Below, in pieces: positions 25,851 to 38,729 of a stretch of 64,000 bases of DNA. The translations under genes were made by a program, and so were the position numbers. Numbering within the stretch: the stretch's first letter is position 1; the number at the start of each line of letters is the position of its first letter. This DNA comes from Stercorarius parasiticus. Its lineage: Eukaryota; Chordata; Aves; Charadriiformes; Stercorariidae. The stretch spans positions 173,477-237,476 of the forward strand of contig VWZL01003416.1 of assembly GCA_013396915.1 (NCBI GenBank), in the 5' to 3' direction. The notes beneath the pieces are model-generated. The model was not told the origin of the DNA and did no database searches. It was given only the letters and a program-made list of their open reading frames with translations.

Positions 25851-26285
25851 TCATAGAATCACAGAATGGTTTGGGTTGGAAGGGACCTTAAAGCCCATCC
25901 AGTTCCAACCCCCTGCCCTGGGCAGGGACACCTCCCACCAGCCCAGGTTGCTCCAAGCCCCGTCCAACCTGGCCTTGAACCCCTCCAGGGATGGGGCAGC
26001 CACAGCTTCTCTGGGCAACCTGGGCCAGGGGCTCACCACCCTCACAGCAAAGAATCTTCCTGATCTCTAACCTAAATCTCCCCTCTTTCAGTTTAAAACT
26101 GTTCCCCCTCATCCCATGGCTCCCCTCCCTGATCAAGAGTCCCTCCCCATCTCTCCTGTAGCCCTTTTAGGGACTGGAAGGGGCTCTAAGGTCTCCCCGG
26201 AGCCTTCTCTTCTCCAGGCTGAACCCCCCAGCTCTCTCAGTCTGTCCTTATAGGAGACATGTTGCTCCCTACTAAGCTCCTCCAA
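25851..26285 (-). mobile_element. CR1 LINE fragment (- orientation)
   Basis: Begins with tcatagaatcacagaatgg, the reverse complement of the CR1 3' terminus, followed by gttggaagggacctt and the ccctgccctgggcagggaca block. It continues through ggctgaaccccccagctctc into the end of the CR1 ORF2 region. About 435 bp remain and the copy is 5'-truncated. Confidence 0.96.
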
Positions 26286-27381
26286 GCAATCTCTGCTGTG
26301 GCTGAACTGAGGTTATTATGGAATACTGTAAGAAATACAGTATTCAATATTGAGGAAAAAGTTCAGTGTACGATGCAAAGACAACTGTACTTTTTTCCTT
26401 GAAAAGGCATGACGTACATCACAGGACATGAGATACTTTAGTTAAAAACATACTTTTCCATCAAAATATACACTAATTGCCTGTATTATGCCCATGACAC
26501 TTGAGTAAGCACTTCAGGAAAATTGTGCTGGGTCAATAATTTACTGACTTCTTCTAATATTGAAAGAAACAGGGTTTTTCCAAAAAGCTGATTCAGCACT
26601 GGTGGAAGAAATGGGGTAATGGCGTCATTGATAGCACTAAAACAAAATAAACCAATGACCCTGGAGTACTTTTGTTTCAGTCGCCTCTTCAATCACAGGT
26701 CCAGCATGTGCTCCTCTGCCCCTCTGTGCTCTGTACAGCACAACAGTGCATTAAACATACGTTGATACTTCGATTACGAACCCTTATCCCAGGCTGGCCC
26801 AGCAGCGTGGCATCAGGAACTCTTTTTAGTAGGGAAATCACGGTTTCAGATTAGGGATTTATTTAAGTGCATTTCCTCTCCCCTTTTCCATTGAAAGCAA
26901 TGTGCCTTTGTGTTGGGAGGTGCGCTTGTAAATAAAAGATTTCTAGCGACGCTGGAAAATATGGTATTCTAAGGCAAAAAATGGAAACTGATGGCTTATA
27001 ATTGCCTGAGAAGTTAGGAATTATCGCTCTGGTAGGAGGGATGCAGTCTTGTACAGGCAGAAGACTTTGCAGGGATTCTGATTTAAAATCCATACTGTAG
27101 CTTTTCTGCAGAGCTGTTTTAAAAACTGAATGGGAGAGGGAGGGATCAAGGTTGGGGTTTTGTGTTGGTTGTTTTGGTGGGTTTTTTTTTTTTCTTATAA
27201 AGGACCCTCGCCATGTAAAAAGAGCTGTAAGCGGAAATCCTGTCCCATTCATGCTGTCCTTTATGAATTTCGGTCTGAGTCACTTCCTTCTCATGCGCTC
27301 AGTGGTTCACTTCTTGGTCATGTAGGGATCTGGTAGTTTGAGAAGTTTTGTGTGTGGCTGCAAGTACTGTGGGAACGTAAG

Positions 27382-27450
27382 NNNNNNNNNNNNNNNNNNN
27401 NNNNNNNNNNNNNNNNNNNNNNNNNNNNNNNNNNNNNNNNNNNNNNNNNN
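27382..27450. other. Assembly gap (69 N)
   Basis: Sequence unknown. The gap is followed within seven bases by a 29-base T run, which probably stopped the assembly. Confidence 0.99.
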
Positions 27451-27452
27451 TA

Positions 27453-27456
<4 letters not shown>

Positions 27457-27485
<29 letters not shown>
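27457..27485. repeat. T29 homopolymer next to an assembly gap
   Basis: A run of 29 T bases directly after the gap and taaaaa. Its real length is uncertain because of the adjoining gap. Confidence 0.95.
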
Positions 27486-27488
<3 letters not shown>

Positions 27489-27751
27489 CCTCATTCAAGT
27501 TTGAAGAACCTAAGATAGCCCAAACTAAACCACTTCAAATGGGTAAAAGTAGAAAGCTGGGAGATGGATTGTTACGTGCATCCTGTCCGGGAGCTGGGTG
27601 GGTGCTGGGAACTGGGTGCCAGAATAAACAGAGCAGCCTGGGCAGGGAGGCAGCGCTGGGGGTGGGGGGTCACATGCATCTTTATGTAAGCGTTCCATAA
27701 AGAATATTTTTTTTTTCTGGTGGTTTGAGAAGATTTGGCCCTACTGGGTCA

Positions 27752-27937
27752 TAGAATCATAAAACAGTTAAAGTTGGAAGGGACCTTAAAGATCATCCAG
27801 TGCCACCCCCTGCCCTGGGCAGGGACACCTCCCACCAGCCCAGGTTGCTCCAAGCCCCGTCCAGCCTGGCCTTGAACCCCTCCAGGGATGGGGCAGCCAC
27901 AGCTTCTTTGGGCAACCTGGGCCAGGGGCTCACCACC
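27752..27937 (-). mobile_element. CR1 LINE fragment with target-site duplication (- orientation)
   Basis: Starts with tagaatcataaaacagtt and gttggaagggaccttaaaga, then the ccctgccctgggcagggaca and gatggggcagccacagcttc modules, and stops at caccac. The octamer ctgggtca is found on both sides (27744-27751 and 27938-27945), which is the expected target-site duplication. The copy is only about 186 bp, strongly 5'-truncated. Confidence 0.94.
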
Positions 27938-28205
27938 CTGGGTCAGAGCAGAGGCCCATCTATCCCAGTGGCCAGTCTTCAGCAGTCATGGTGGAGATGC
28001 TGCTGGGGGAGAACCTGCAAGCCCAGCACCATCCCACGCACCGGTCCCTGCTCTTCCACCAGCATCCAGGTCTGCCGAGCATGGTAGAGGGTTGAGTCCT
28101 GCCTAGTCCTTTTGGTGCCCACTTGTCGACCTGTTGTCTGTGAACTTGTCTAACTGTTTTTTGAAAAGCAGACTTGCTTTTCAGTTGCCCAAAGTGATCA
28201 ACACT
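27938..28205. repeat. Older interspersed repeat hosting the CR1 insertion
   Basis: The stretch ctgggtcagagcagaggccc followed by atctatcccagtggccagtc resembles a repeat known from reptile and bird genomes that reads gggtcagaccaaaggtccat then ctagcccagt. Further pieces (gaacttgtctaactgttttt, then tgaaaag) fit the same kind of element. The family name is uncertain. The left part would lie before 27752, with the CR1 copy inserted between. Confidence 0.5.
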
Positions 28206-30680
28206 GACTTGGAGTCCATTTCTCTGAGCAGCTGGTGTCTTGCACGTGGAGTTGGCATGCTTTACGTATGGATAAGGGAGGAAAAAAGATTGGAATTATT
28301 TAATAGTTCAAGGAGTTGTTGTAGACTATAGATATGTCATAAACTTTTGTAGGACCTTTGTCACGTGTGTACAACCAGCTTAAAAACTCAAAGATGTTGC
28401 TTTCCTGTCATTGAGGGTTTTGTAAATTGGATTTTGTGCACTGAGGGAGCCTTCAGGTACTCCCAACCATTGCTTCAGATGCTTCATGTTCCTGCCCACA
28501 CTGCTGATGGGCATTTCTCAGGAGATGTGGGTAGCTCTAGCTCTCCCTGAGCTGTGGGGGATACGCTCCGCAAGCTGTCAGTACGTGCTGCAGAGTGGGT
28601 GACGACATACAAAAGAAATAGAGGTGCCAATTTCTTGATAAAACCCTATCCTGTTCTGTGTCTCTCTGCTTTATAGTGTTTAAATACATTTAGGAAAAGT
28701 GGTTAGGTTTATTTTTTTTCTATTTTTCTTTTTTAATGGTATCAAGTTGGTTTTTTTTTTGAACCCAGAGCCTGCAAATTAAAGGGAAATGGAGGGAGCT
28801 GTGATTCAATGCAGACAGGAACCAGGCGAAGTTCCTCTACTTACTCATTCTAGATCCTGTCAATTCTTTTCTATTTTGGTCCTGAATCTGTTTTGCGAGC
28901 TTATTGGGCTGTATATGTATCTGTACCTGTATATCCTATAGATTTTAAAGTTTAGGTTCATCGCTTTGGGTCCATGGGAGCGCAGAGGCTGAGAAACACT
29001 ATGGCAATGTACATAACTTCTGTGTTCTCTTATCCAGGAACTGGTGACTTGGTACGTACTAGTAAAGACCTCTGTTATACCAGTGTAGGAATGTTCTGCA
29101 GATAAAAAAAATTGTCATAAGTGGTGTCCAAAATACACCAAATCAGTGCTGCTTTCCTGGTTTTCCTAAATGTGTTTACTTCCGTAAAATATGGAGATTT
29201 AACAAGATTGTCTCCTGAAGACAACCCGTCAAAACTGACACAGTGATGTTATTAGTAACATGGAAAAAACCACTCTGAAGACTAAAATATATCTGTCAGG
29301 ATATGTGATTTTTTGGTTTTTTAGTATTATACCAAGTAATGAAATGTGAAACAATATTTACTGGAAACAGAGACATGTTGACGCTTGTGAGTATGGATCA
29401 GCATCACATATGAGATCTGAATAATGTTACTGTTCCTGCTGTATTTTTTTTTTTAATAGTTTCAGCAAATACTATTTGGCTGAGTTGTTTAGACGTATAT
29501 CTAATTAGAAATATGTTTTGTGTGTTGTGTGCATGCTGCTTTTCTTCAAGTTTTAATAAGTGGGAGGAAATAGGATGCATTAATTAGGGCACTAGTCTGA
29601 ACTTGAGAAACCACAGTTAATTTGTGACACCAGGGAATTTCCAGTGTGATGTTCTCGGGCCTCTACCTTATCTCTCACATCATCACCGAGCTTGTGGGTT
29701 GGTTTGTTTCGATTTGGAAAGGCGCCTACTTCTTGAACGTTCTTTATCTCTTGTATTTTCTCGAAAATAATAGGCTGTGAAATGGTTCGTCCAGGCAGAA
29801 AACAAAACGGTTATGACTTTCAGCTAATTCTGATGTTCACATGCTGAGAATAAACCTTCGTGTACCAGTCAGCTCCATCAGCTGGGCCACACAGATTCTT
29901 TACTAAAGATTATTTTACCTAATAGTCGCATAAAGTAACCACTTAATCCAGCTCTATATAGACTGATGAATATGCTAGAAACACATTGACATTATGCGGA
30001 TTTCAAGTCAAGTACATTCCCGGGTTCATGTCAATGTGTATGCATGCAAGAATTTACCCAGTTGAGGCTTAATTTATGTCTTTTCTTCAGCAGGAAGAAT
30101 TGCGAAGATGTACATCCAGCATCGCTTCGTTAGCACAGAGTCCTGCAAACTTGGGATGGGGGGTTGGGGCAGGGAGAGAAGAGATATCCACACTCTATTT
30201 TTATGCACTTATCTTGAAAGGCTAAAGAACCAGCGTTGTAACTTAGGCAGCAGCAGTTGTTGATAAGAGAGTCTCTTCATCAACTAAATGGGAGCATCGC
30301 CTCGTAATTTAATTGGACAATATTCTCCCATCTTCAACGTCAGCTACTTTTAAAGGTGAACATAAATGCGTCAAACCTGGTTTCATCCAGAATTTTTGTA
30401 ACTGGAAATACTAACAAAACATCAGGGTAGCTGTGGATACATCATCTTCATAAGCTTTTAAGTCATCTTTGTAAGCTGCTCTGAGAGTTGGTCTGCTGGG
30501 CACCCATGGCTCTGAGGCACAAATGGGGCAGGGGGGTGCCCACGATTCTGGTTCCATTTTTCGGTCTCATGACAGAAGCTCAGACAAAATAAACCTCGGC
30601 TGAAGCTCCCTAATCTTCGTTAAGTGTGCTAGCCTGCTGGAAACACAGCTCCACGTCCACCTGGCAAAGTGTTAGGGCAT

Positions 30681-30987
30681 AGAGATGGGGAGGGACTCTA
30701 TGAGGGAAAGTAGCAATAGAACGAGGGGAACGGTTTTAAACTGAAAGAGAGGAGATTTAGATTAGACATTAGGAAGAAATTGTTGGCTGTGAGGGTGGTG
30801 AGCCCCTGGCCCAGGTTGCCCAGAGAAGCTGTGGCTGCCCCATCCCTGGAGGTGTTCAAGGCCAGCCTGGACGGGGCTTGGAGCAACCTGGGCTGGTGGG
30901 AGGTGTCCCTGCCCAGGGCAGGGGGTGGCACTGGGTGATCTTTAAGGTTCCTTCCAACCCAAACCATTCTGTGATTCCATTACTCTA
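30681..30987 (+). mobile_element. CR1 LINE fragment (+ orientation)
   Basis: Contains ttagattagacattaggaag, gtgagcccctggcccaggtt, the catccctggaggtgttcaag module and the 3' end ccttccaacccaaaccattc followed by tgtgattcc. About 307 bp, 5'-truncated. Confidence 0.96.
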
Positions 30988-32450
30988 TATCTAGTAAAGA
31001 GTGGGGAAATTTGGGTCCAGGGCTCTTGTTTCACCTTATTGGTGACTTAAAAACCCTTTTGAGGGTGTCTGGGATTTTTCCCTAAGGCTGTTTTTCACAA
31101 TCCTGATCAACCCCCGTAGACTCTCGTACTCTTGTTCTCATCTGCTTTTATCCCTCCCTTGTCTCATCTTGCCAGCAGGATCTCCTTGGCGGGGGGAGAC
31201 GGATAAGCTATCTGCTCCATGATTTATCAGGAAGTTGGTGCTGAATGACGTAAGGCACAACCTCTTCCCCCCGAGGATCTTTATATTATCTCAAGAATTT
31301 GCAGCTTCTGCTACAACTGACAGTCAAATCCAGAAGACTGAGATCTGAGGCTTTTTCCTAGGAGTTTACGTAATTTATATATATCTAACTAACAAAAAAC
31401 CCCCCCATATCAAGTCCGTTTTCATCCTGCTTCAATGCTCAGTGGCTAAATCCCCGTGCTGGGGAGAAGAGTTACACAAAGGTCTCAGAGCTTCAGAGCA
31501 AGATAAACAGTGTGTTCTCACCAGTTCGGAGGAGATAACGTGGACCACCGTCAAAGGAAGGGAACCATCTTTCCCTTATTTGGTGATATCTGGGACACTG
31601 AGCCAGAAGGGAGAGGGTATTTATAGGTATTTATAGGGAAGAGGTAGAACATTTCCTCCCTCCGGAGTATAAAAAATAAAACACCTTTAAGTCCAATAAT
31701 TTAATGAACAACCCTTGTTTGTATACCCAGATGTTCTGAACAATGTCCGTCTGTATATTCATCTGGATTTGCAAAGGCGGTGAAAGGAAATTTCATGTCC
31801 CGCTGAAGCTAATGGGATTTGTTTATCTAACTCTCTGAGGCTGGGCTACAAAACCTATCGGTTAGTTTTCCTTTTCTGAGGAAGGGTGCAATTTGATTTC
31901 CAAAGTTTTTGTGACCTTCAGTATATTTTCTTTTCTTGGAGGGGGAAACTTTGTTTTTAGAAATGCAGGGCGATGCAATTAACAGAACGAACAGACGTTC
32001 TTCTGAAATGAAGCAGCCGTTTTGATTTTCTCCCAAGGTTTGTTAGAAAAGATTTTTGTCCTGAAGCTTGAGTTTGGTTTTCTGTTTATTTTTTTTTCTG
32101 TAAGGGACTGTGCTTAGAAGCAGCTGCTTTGATTTACTGTGATTCATGTGACTTCTGCCTGAATTTCATCTCAGCAATGAAATCCAGATCGAGTTGAAAT
32201 TCCTGTAGCTTTGTTGAAGCCTTCCCAGCGAGCTGTAATCAGGTGGATATTTCTGAGAAATATTTTCAACGTTTGGAATGATTCTCAGTGGTGAAACTGG
32301 TTGTGCAAATATCCGAGGTTGGACTTTGCCCTCATCCTGTACAGGACTGCTGATGGCACAGGCAGTTCTTCCAGCTCACTAGTAGTTAATTGGTGCAGAC
32401 ATTGTAGATCGGGGTTTTTTTTTTTAAACCTTCTAGAGTGCATTCTTCAT

Positions 32451-32892
32451 ATCACAGAATGGTGGGGGTTGGAAGGGACCTCTGGAGATCATCTCCTCCA
32501 ACCCCCTGCCAGAGCAGGGTCACCCAGAGCAGGTGGCACAGGAACGCGTCCAGGCGGGTTTGGAATGTCTCCAGAGACGGAGACTCCACCACCTCTCTGG
32601 GCAGCCTGTGCCAGGGCTCTGCCACCCTCACAGGAAAGAAGTTCCTCCTCATGTTTAGGTGGAACTTCCTATGCTGAAGTTTGTGCCCGTTACCCCTTGT
32701 CCTGTCGCTGGGCACCACTGAAAAGAGCCTGGCCCCATCCTCCTTCACACCCACCCTTGAAGTATTTATAAGCGTTGATAAGGTCCCCCCTCAGCTGTCT
32801 GTTTTCCAGACTGAAGAGACCCAAATCCCTCAACCTTTCTTCATAAGAGAGGTGCTCCAGTCCACTCATCATCTTGGTAGCCCAGGCGAGGG
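32451..32892 (-). mobile_element. CR1 LINE fragment (- orientation), second subfamily
   Basis: Begins atcacagaatggtgggggtt, then ggaagggacctctggagatc and the gccagagcagggtcacccag block, and runs through the reverse complement of the ORF2 end and 3' UTR to about cttggtagcccaggcgag. Same subfamily as the + copy at 57897-58397 (both have the aggtggaacttcctatgctg or complementary module). It accounts for several open frames at 32300-32910. Confidence 0.96.
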
Positions 32893-34743
32893 AGGGCATC
32901 GGTAACATCATGTCAGCCTTTTTTAACTTCCGCGTTGTAGGAATGTAGCACTTGATCTTTATGAAATTTCTCTTTAATATAATTCTAGCTCACGTAATCG
33001 TCGTTCATCATTCACACTTAACTGCAAAGCAGTTTAGGCTGGGATTAGTCGAGTAAGTTGATTGTCACCTGTAATGAGGAAGAGAATTTATTTCTGTTCT
33101 GCTGTCAATCTGTAGATGTTCGGGTTGATTTAAAGAGGGGAGTGTGAGCTCTTTGCCTCCCCGTCTCCGAGCTGAAGTGCCTGCGCTGAGTGGAAAGAAA
33201 AAAGTGTTTTTCCTTTTCCCGCATTACTGCGATCTCCCCCAGCTCTCATTGCAATCGGATTATCTCATAGTTTTCACCTGGAAAAGGAGGTCAATAATTT
33301 ACGTCGGTAACAGAAAAGCCAGACGGGGGTTCATTCAAAAAAAACATCGTGACCCTGCAGCCATTCACTAGGTTGTCAGTGAAAAATCCCAGTGCAGGCT
33401 CCGTGAAAAATCTTTGTATTTTAAGCATTATAATTTGGAGTGGGTTCCGTGGTGACTAGAAATAAGATTTCTGCTTTAATGTAAATCTTAAGACAAAATG
33501 AAGAACAGTGAAATGATAACACATTTTCCGTATTTGCCCTGCTTTAGAGAAAGTTTTCCCTGCTTACCTTCTTGTAAAGGATGAATAGCTCGCTCTGGCT
33601 CTGTTCCTGAGAGCGCCAAATAGCGGTTATTGCTAAAACCTAGCATCCCAAAACACTTTTCGTTACCTATGGTAACGAAGACGTTTCTCCATTAATTTCT
33701 TCTTTGTTTCAAGCAGCGCTGAGGAGTTGTGACTGAGGGCAAAATTTGGCTTACGGTCCTTTTCTTAAAGTTTCTTAGACTATGACGGGCAGCCTTATGC
33801 CTTTGCACGGGGGAAGTGCTCCGCTGCCTTCAGATTGTTGTAGCGAATTCAGTGGCTTTTCAAGGTTCGTTGGCAAGGAGGTTGTTAATTTTGGCTGAGG
33901 AGCTCCGTTTAATCCCGACCAAGTTTGGGGCTCCTATGGAGTCTGTTTTGGCTGTGCTGTCTGATTGTTTTCCTGTGCAAATACGCAGTTTTGCAGGTTA
34001 TTTTGCTAGGGGTTTTTGTTTTGTTTTTTTAATCAATAAAATGCTATTATTGTGTTTAAAGGGCAGACTATCAAAGACTTTTATTGGCCATTTTTTTGTA
34101 TGGTTGTGTTTTTGAAGGTTGAGAGAAAGTAAGTTTTATTTTGGGTTCAGTATTGATGCCATTGTCCCCCTGCGTTGGGCATAGTATTTCGGAGAAAAAT
34201 ATTTCCTGATTGGCATGAGGCAGCAGTCAGAGGATTTAAAACCCTGGACTGGTGACACTGGAGACTTGTCAAAGTCTGTGTTTGATGGTGATTGTGCTTT
34301 TCACCTCAATTCTTAGAGGGTGCGGGGATCACCTCTGCCATGGGAAGTCCCGCTGGCTGTCTCAGCCGGGAGATGTGCCCGTGCTGTCGGCTGCTTCTCG
34401 AGCTGGTGGTGAGATGCAGCGGAGCCCTCTGTGACCCTCTTGGGAAGAGCAGACAGTAATTTTTGGTGCTGTCAAACTGGTGTTTTTCATCAGTGTAAGG
34501 AGGAGAAGTCGTGAGACTCCTTTCACTGTTTGCATTTGTGGCGCTCAGGCTCTGGCTTCGCCTGGCAGCTGAGAGTCAGTCGCTGTGATTGAAGGGGACC
34601 TTTTCTTTCCGAGAGGAAATCTTGCCTCTGTAAACGCCAGATAACGTCATTTCACAGCTGGCATCAGACGTCCTTTCGAGTCGCTATTGAGGCCTTTCAC
34701 ATGTTAAGAAGCGTGGGTGTCTTGGCCACACAGTTGACCCTCC

Positions 34744-34763
34744 CCTCCTCCTCCTCCTCCTCC
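34744..34763. repeat. (CCT)n microsatellite
   Basis: Six to seven uninterrupted CCT triplets. Confidence 0.95.
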
Positions 34764-34852
34764 CTTGGGCTGGAGAAACCTGGAGGGCTTTCATGGCTAG
34801 GCCACTTGTGTCAGCCCGGGGTCACAATGGCAGTCAGGTGGTGATCTTTGCA

Positions 34853-35150
34853 GAAGTTTTCCCCCTGTACTGGACACTAGTGAGGCCGCACCTCGAGCTC
34901 TGTGTCCGGTTTTGGGCCCCTCACTGCAAGAAAGACATGGAGGTGCTGGAGCGTGTCCAGAGAAGGGCAACGGAGCTGGGGAGGGGTCTGGAGCACAAGT
35001 CCTGTGAGGAGCAGCTGAGGGAGCTGGGGGTGTTCAGCCTGGAGAAAAGGAGGCTGAGGGAGACCTTCTCGCTCTCTGCAACTCCCTGAAAGGAGGGGGT
35101 AGCCAGGGGGGGTCGGGCTCTTCTCCCAAGGAACAGGCGATTTTTACTGA
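34853..35150 (+). mobile_element. CR1 LINE fragment lacking its 3' end (+ orientation)
   Basis: Carries the ORF2-end module ctctgtgtccggttttgggc, ggagcgtgtccagagaaggg and gagctgggggtgttcagcct, then ends near ctcttctcccaaggaaca. The usual 3' UTR and ttctatgattctatg terminus are missing, so this copy is truncated at the 3' side. The left limit is approximate. Confidence 0.85.
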
Positions 35151-37065
35151 GAAGGTGGGATTTGGGAGCTCCCCGAAAATTTTGGGAAGACCTTTCAGTC
35201 TCCTTGTCAAATCGAAAAACTTTCTTGTTGTTAGAAATGAAAGGCATTAATGGCAACAACAGGTAGACCTGTTGGAGACAAACAGGACAAACTCCCGAAA
35301 GAATAGGTAGAAAAATGTTTGCAAAGCTGTATCTAATACAAATACAGCTCCTGTAAATCCAACCAAATCAGAGAAGACAGGGAAAAGGAAGAAAGTCAAG
35401 AAAGGAAAGGTAATGCTTGTTTAAAAGAAAGAAATAATCTCACTTACATTATAACAGTCTTTGGGCACCTTCCCGCGCCTCAAGCAAGGTGTAGGAAAGG
35501 ACAATGACTGATTAAAATAATTCCTTAATTGAAAAGGATTGATTGTGTATCTTTTTGTTGTTATTATTTTTTAACCATTTACTTCAGTCTCATCCTATCA
35601 CACATGGTGAACCGCAGTGGGCTCTGGGGTAGTGATACCCGATGTTCGTATAGGAGGGGCAAGACTAGAGAAGAAAATCTTATTTTCGGAGTCGGTGAGT
35701 CTGATGTGACTAGTGGTGTTGAGCTGCTGCTCTTTCTGGCTCAAATTCAACGTGCAACCCATGGAACCAACGCTGTCTGTCCCTCCCGGGCCAAGAGCTG
35801 AACCTGCCACATCTCTGGCATGAGAAGGTCAAGCTTCAGGTCAAGACTCAAGATTTTTAGCCACAAAGATTCATCCTTTTTAATTGCTGTCACACACACG
35901 AGGGGTTGCCGGAACGTGGAGGCATCACCACGTGGCGTATCTCCACATGTCCCGCACGTGGAGACGCTCACCCGCCTGCGCAAACAGGAGCTTTTTGCCT
36001 CTGCCAGCACCGCTTAGAAGAACCCTTTGAAATTGCAGCCTCTAGCATTGACATTATGCTAATAAAAGTCAACAGAATTCTAAATAGTTATTTTTGGTGA
36101 GCTACTTCTGTATGAATCAGCAGTGCCGTTCCTAAAAGTGGACTTGACAAGAAGAGGGAGGGGTGGCCGCTGCCAGTCAGCCCTTGTTTATCTGCAAAGC
36201 TTTCGCAGTCTTCTCAAGCCCAGGGAGCCTGCGGGCTGCTGCTATGGGATAGCAAAGGGGAAACTACCGAAAATAATAATAGAAAAAATAATATTTTGAC
36301 ACAGAAAATAAGCTAAAGCAAGTCAAGAGTAGGGAAGAGAGCACTCCAAGAAGAGGTCCTGTGTGCGAGTGGTTTGTTGCTGCAGCCGGTCCAGCCTGGG
36401 CTTTCTCTGTTTCTGTGGGTTATATTGTTGTTTAACTTGGTGTTCCTTCAAAGCCAGCCAGCTGCAGCCATTTGCAGTGCGTTCCCTTGGTTATCTTCTT
36501 TGCGAGATGTACAAAGAGCTTTCTTAAGATGTAAAATGTATGTGGTGGAGATGGGGGGTTGCTGTATTTTACTAAGAAAACCCTTTTCTGCCTTCTAATG
36601 GACCAACTGCGTGTTCACAGTAGGAATTCACTCAGATCTTTAGCCAGTAAAGTAGGAGTTGTTATTGCTGTCTTCCAGAAGTAGCAGCAAAGAAGCAGAG
36701 AAAAACAAACCCAACATGTCACTTACACTCCGTTTGTCCCTTGCATCCAGCATTTCATTTCCCCTGTTAGGTTACTACTGATCTTATTTTCCTTGCTCCG
36801 TCCCAACAAAAAATAGACATCAAAACAATATTGGGGGGCAAGGAGGATGGAATGCACTTAAGTTTATTTTTAAAACACATTTTAGCAGAAGTGACTTCGT
36901 TACGTACATCTGAGTGCTTCCGCATCTGCTTGATGTGAGAACATCGGATGCTTATCCATGCGATGTTAAAGAGGGATGCAGAGACAAACCGTGTGATGGG
37001 AATTTGCACTCCAGGTATTTTGGAGTATCCTGCCCCTTTGACAGTAGGATACTGAAGCAGTCAAG

Positions 37066-37128
37066 GTACAACTAGCAGGTTAATGGGTACAACTAGCAGG
37101 TTAATGGGTACAACTAGCAGGTTAATAG
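37066..37128. repeat. 21-bp tandem repeat, 3 copies
   Basis: Three units of 21 bp beginning gtacaactagcaggttaat; the first two end gg and the third ends ag. The units are otherwise identical. Confidence 0.97.
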
Positions 37129-37969
37129 ATATGGACCATGGCCAGGACATCTCTGAAACACGTGATTAAATTCATGGCTAAATAACAGTGATGTTGAGGC
37201 AAACACCTCGGTTATCCTTTGCTTTACGTCCCAGTGAGTCAGGATGGCTAAAGATTTATTATTTTTTTTTCTTATTTGAGGTCTGAAGATGTAAGTTTCT
37301 GGGGTTTATGCAGGGGTTTTGTTTTGTTTGCCTTCAGTTATTTAGGGAGTGGCTTGGGTTTTTTGTTTCCTGCATATGATTTGGTCTTTGAAGTCAAATA
37401 CTGAAAGATAAGCTCACAGACATCAAGTAAGGCATTTTAACAGGAGAATTAAGATAGCAACAGTGGGAAGGCTCTTAGAAATGGAGAACTTAAGTGAGAT
37501 GCTCATGCACAGCAATTTTTTAAGAATTAGAACATGTTGCAACGATTGGATCTTTTCTTGAAGTTGGATAATGTTGATCTCTCTACCTTGGACGTGGGAG
37601 CTCCAGTTGTGTTTTATCACAAGTGTTTTTTATTAGCTTTCATGTAATTAGCAGGAGTTTGAAATATTTAATATTTAGAGATCTCATCCAGGTATTTGTC
37701 GGCTTAGTTAATAATCTTCCTTGGTGCGTTATATTTTAGCGCGGTGTGATTGACTGGTTTGAATAGAAATATTCCTTTCACAAGTTTTCGATGCTGGAGG
37801 GTTCCCCGGTTTTGCCCCACGTGGAAGCGGTGGTGCGCGTACAGGGTGACGCTGGATTTGCTCTTCCCAGTATGACATCTGTCGGCCAGCACGCAGCCCT
37901 GCGGTTTATCCGTGATCCTGCCCTGGAATGCCTCCCTGGCAAACTGGAAAGATGCATCAAACTGGATTA

Positions 37970-38580
37970 GGCAGGAATCTGTCCTAGGTCTGACTTTATT
38001 CAATATTTTCATTAAGGAGTTGAAGGATGGAATAAGGATTGATTCTTATTAAATTATCGTCCATATCAAGTTCTGATAGGGTTGAGAGTGGGTTGAGGAG
38101 GAGGGAAGGAGGACGCGACAGGAGGAGAACTTAAATGGCCTTGAAAGAAAAACAGTATGATCAAGACAAGAGCAAAGTATTACATTTTAGCCAGCCTTTC
38201 TCAAACCTGCACGTTTGGTTTTTTTTACTGTGTAGTAGTTCTGCACAGTAGTTCTGGGAGGTATAAAAGACTACAAAAACCAAGAATTGGGTTACTCTAT
38301 ATAGAAAAAGGGAAAAAGAAACCTCAAAGTGAGCTCTGGAAATGGGAGTGTCGCTCCTTCCTTGGTGCTGCTGGGGCCCGGGCTGGAGCGCGTGGCCAGG
38401 GTGGCTACCTCATCTTCGGAAGGATGGAGACCAATTTAAAAAACATTCCAGAGAACAGCAGTAAGCGGAATCTGTGATATGGTAAATACAGGCTATGAAA
38501 GAAATGAGCTTGCTTCCTTTAAAGAGGGAAAAATGCCTTCCGTTATGTGAAAGGTTGCAACAAAGACAGTGGTGATGAAA
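37970..38580 (+). mobile_element. Ancient CR1-like LINE relic (+ orientation)
   Basis: ggtctgactttattcaatat followed by tttcattaaggagttgaagg and atgg resembles the CR1/L3-type reverse-transcriptase end that younger copies write as ctattcaatatattcatcaa then tgacctggatgatggg. Further on, cattccagagaacagcagta and gaaatgagcttgcttcc resemble the ORF2 end. Many substitutions and indels mark an old copy. The limits are approximate. Confidence 0.5.
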
Positions 38581-38729
38581 TCATCTGCGGTGGGTGTGCT
38601 GGAAAGAACTAATCGGCTTCAGTTGAGGAGATAATCTTCCAGTGATGAGGAGAGTTGGATACTGCGGTAGATGGCCTTGCCGAGGAAGGTTTGAGATTGC
38701 CGCGATCATGGGGCAGGAGGTTATTTATT

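Noticed and set aside
25771..26136. Several open frames with repeated protein text (for example [18 protein letters not shown])
   Set aside because: The same translation recurs at 27800 and 30698, since each is CR1 sequence in either orientation.
26863..27252. 129-codon open frame on the - strand
   Set aside because: No recognisable domain and no splice context; it overlaps T-rich simple sequence.
32301..32771. 156-codon open frame on the + strand
   Set aside because: Most of it is the antisense of a CR1 copy; it has no recognised domain.
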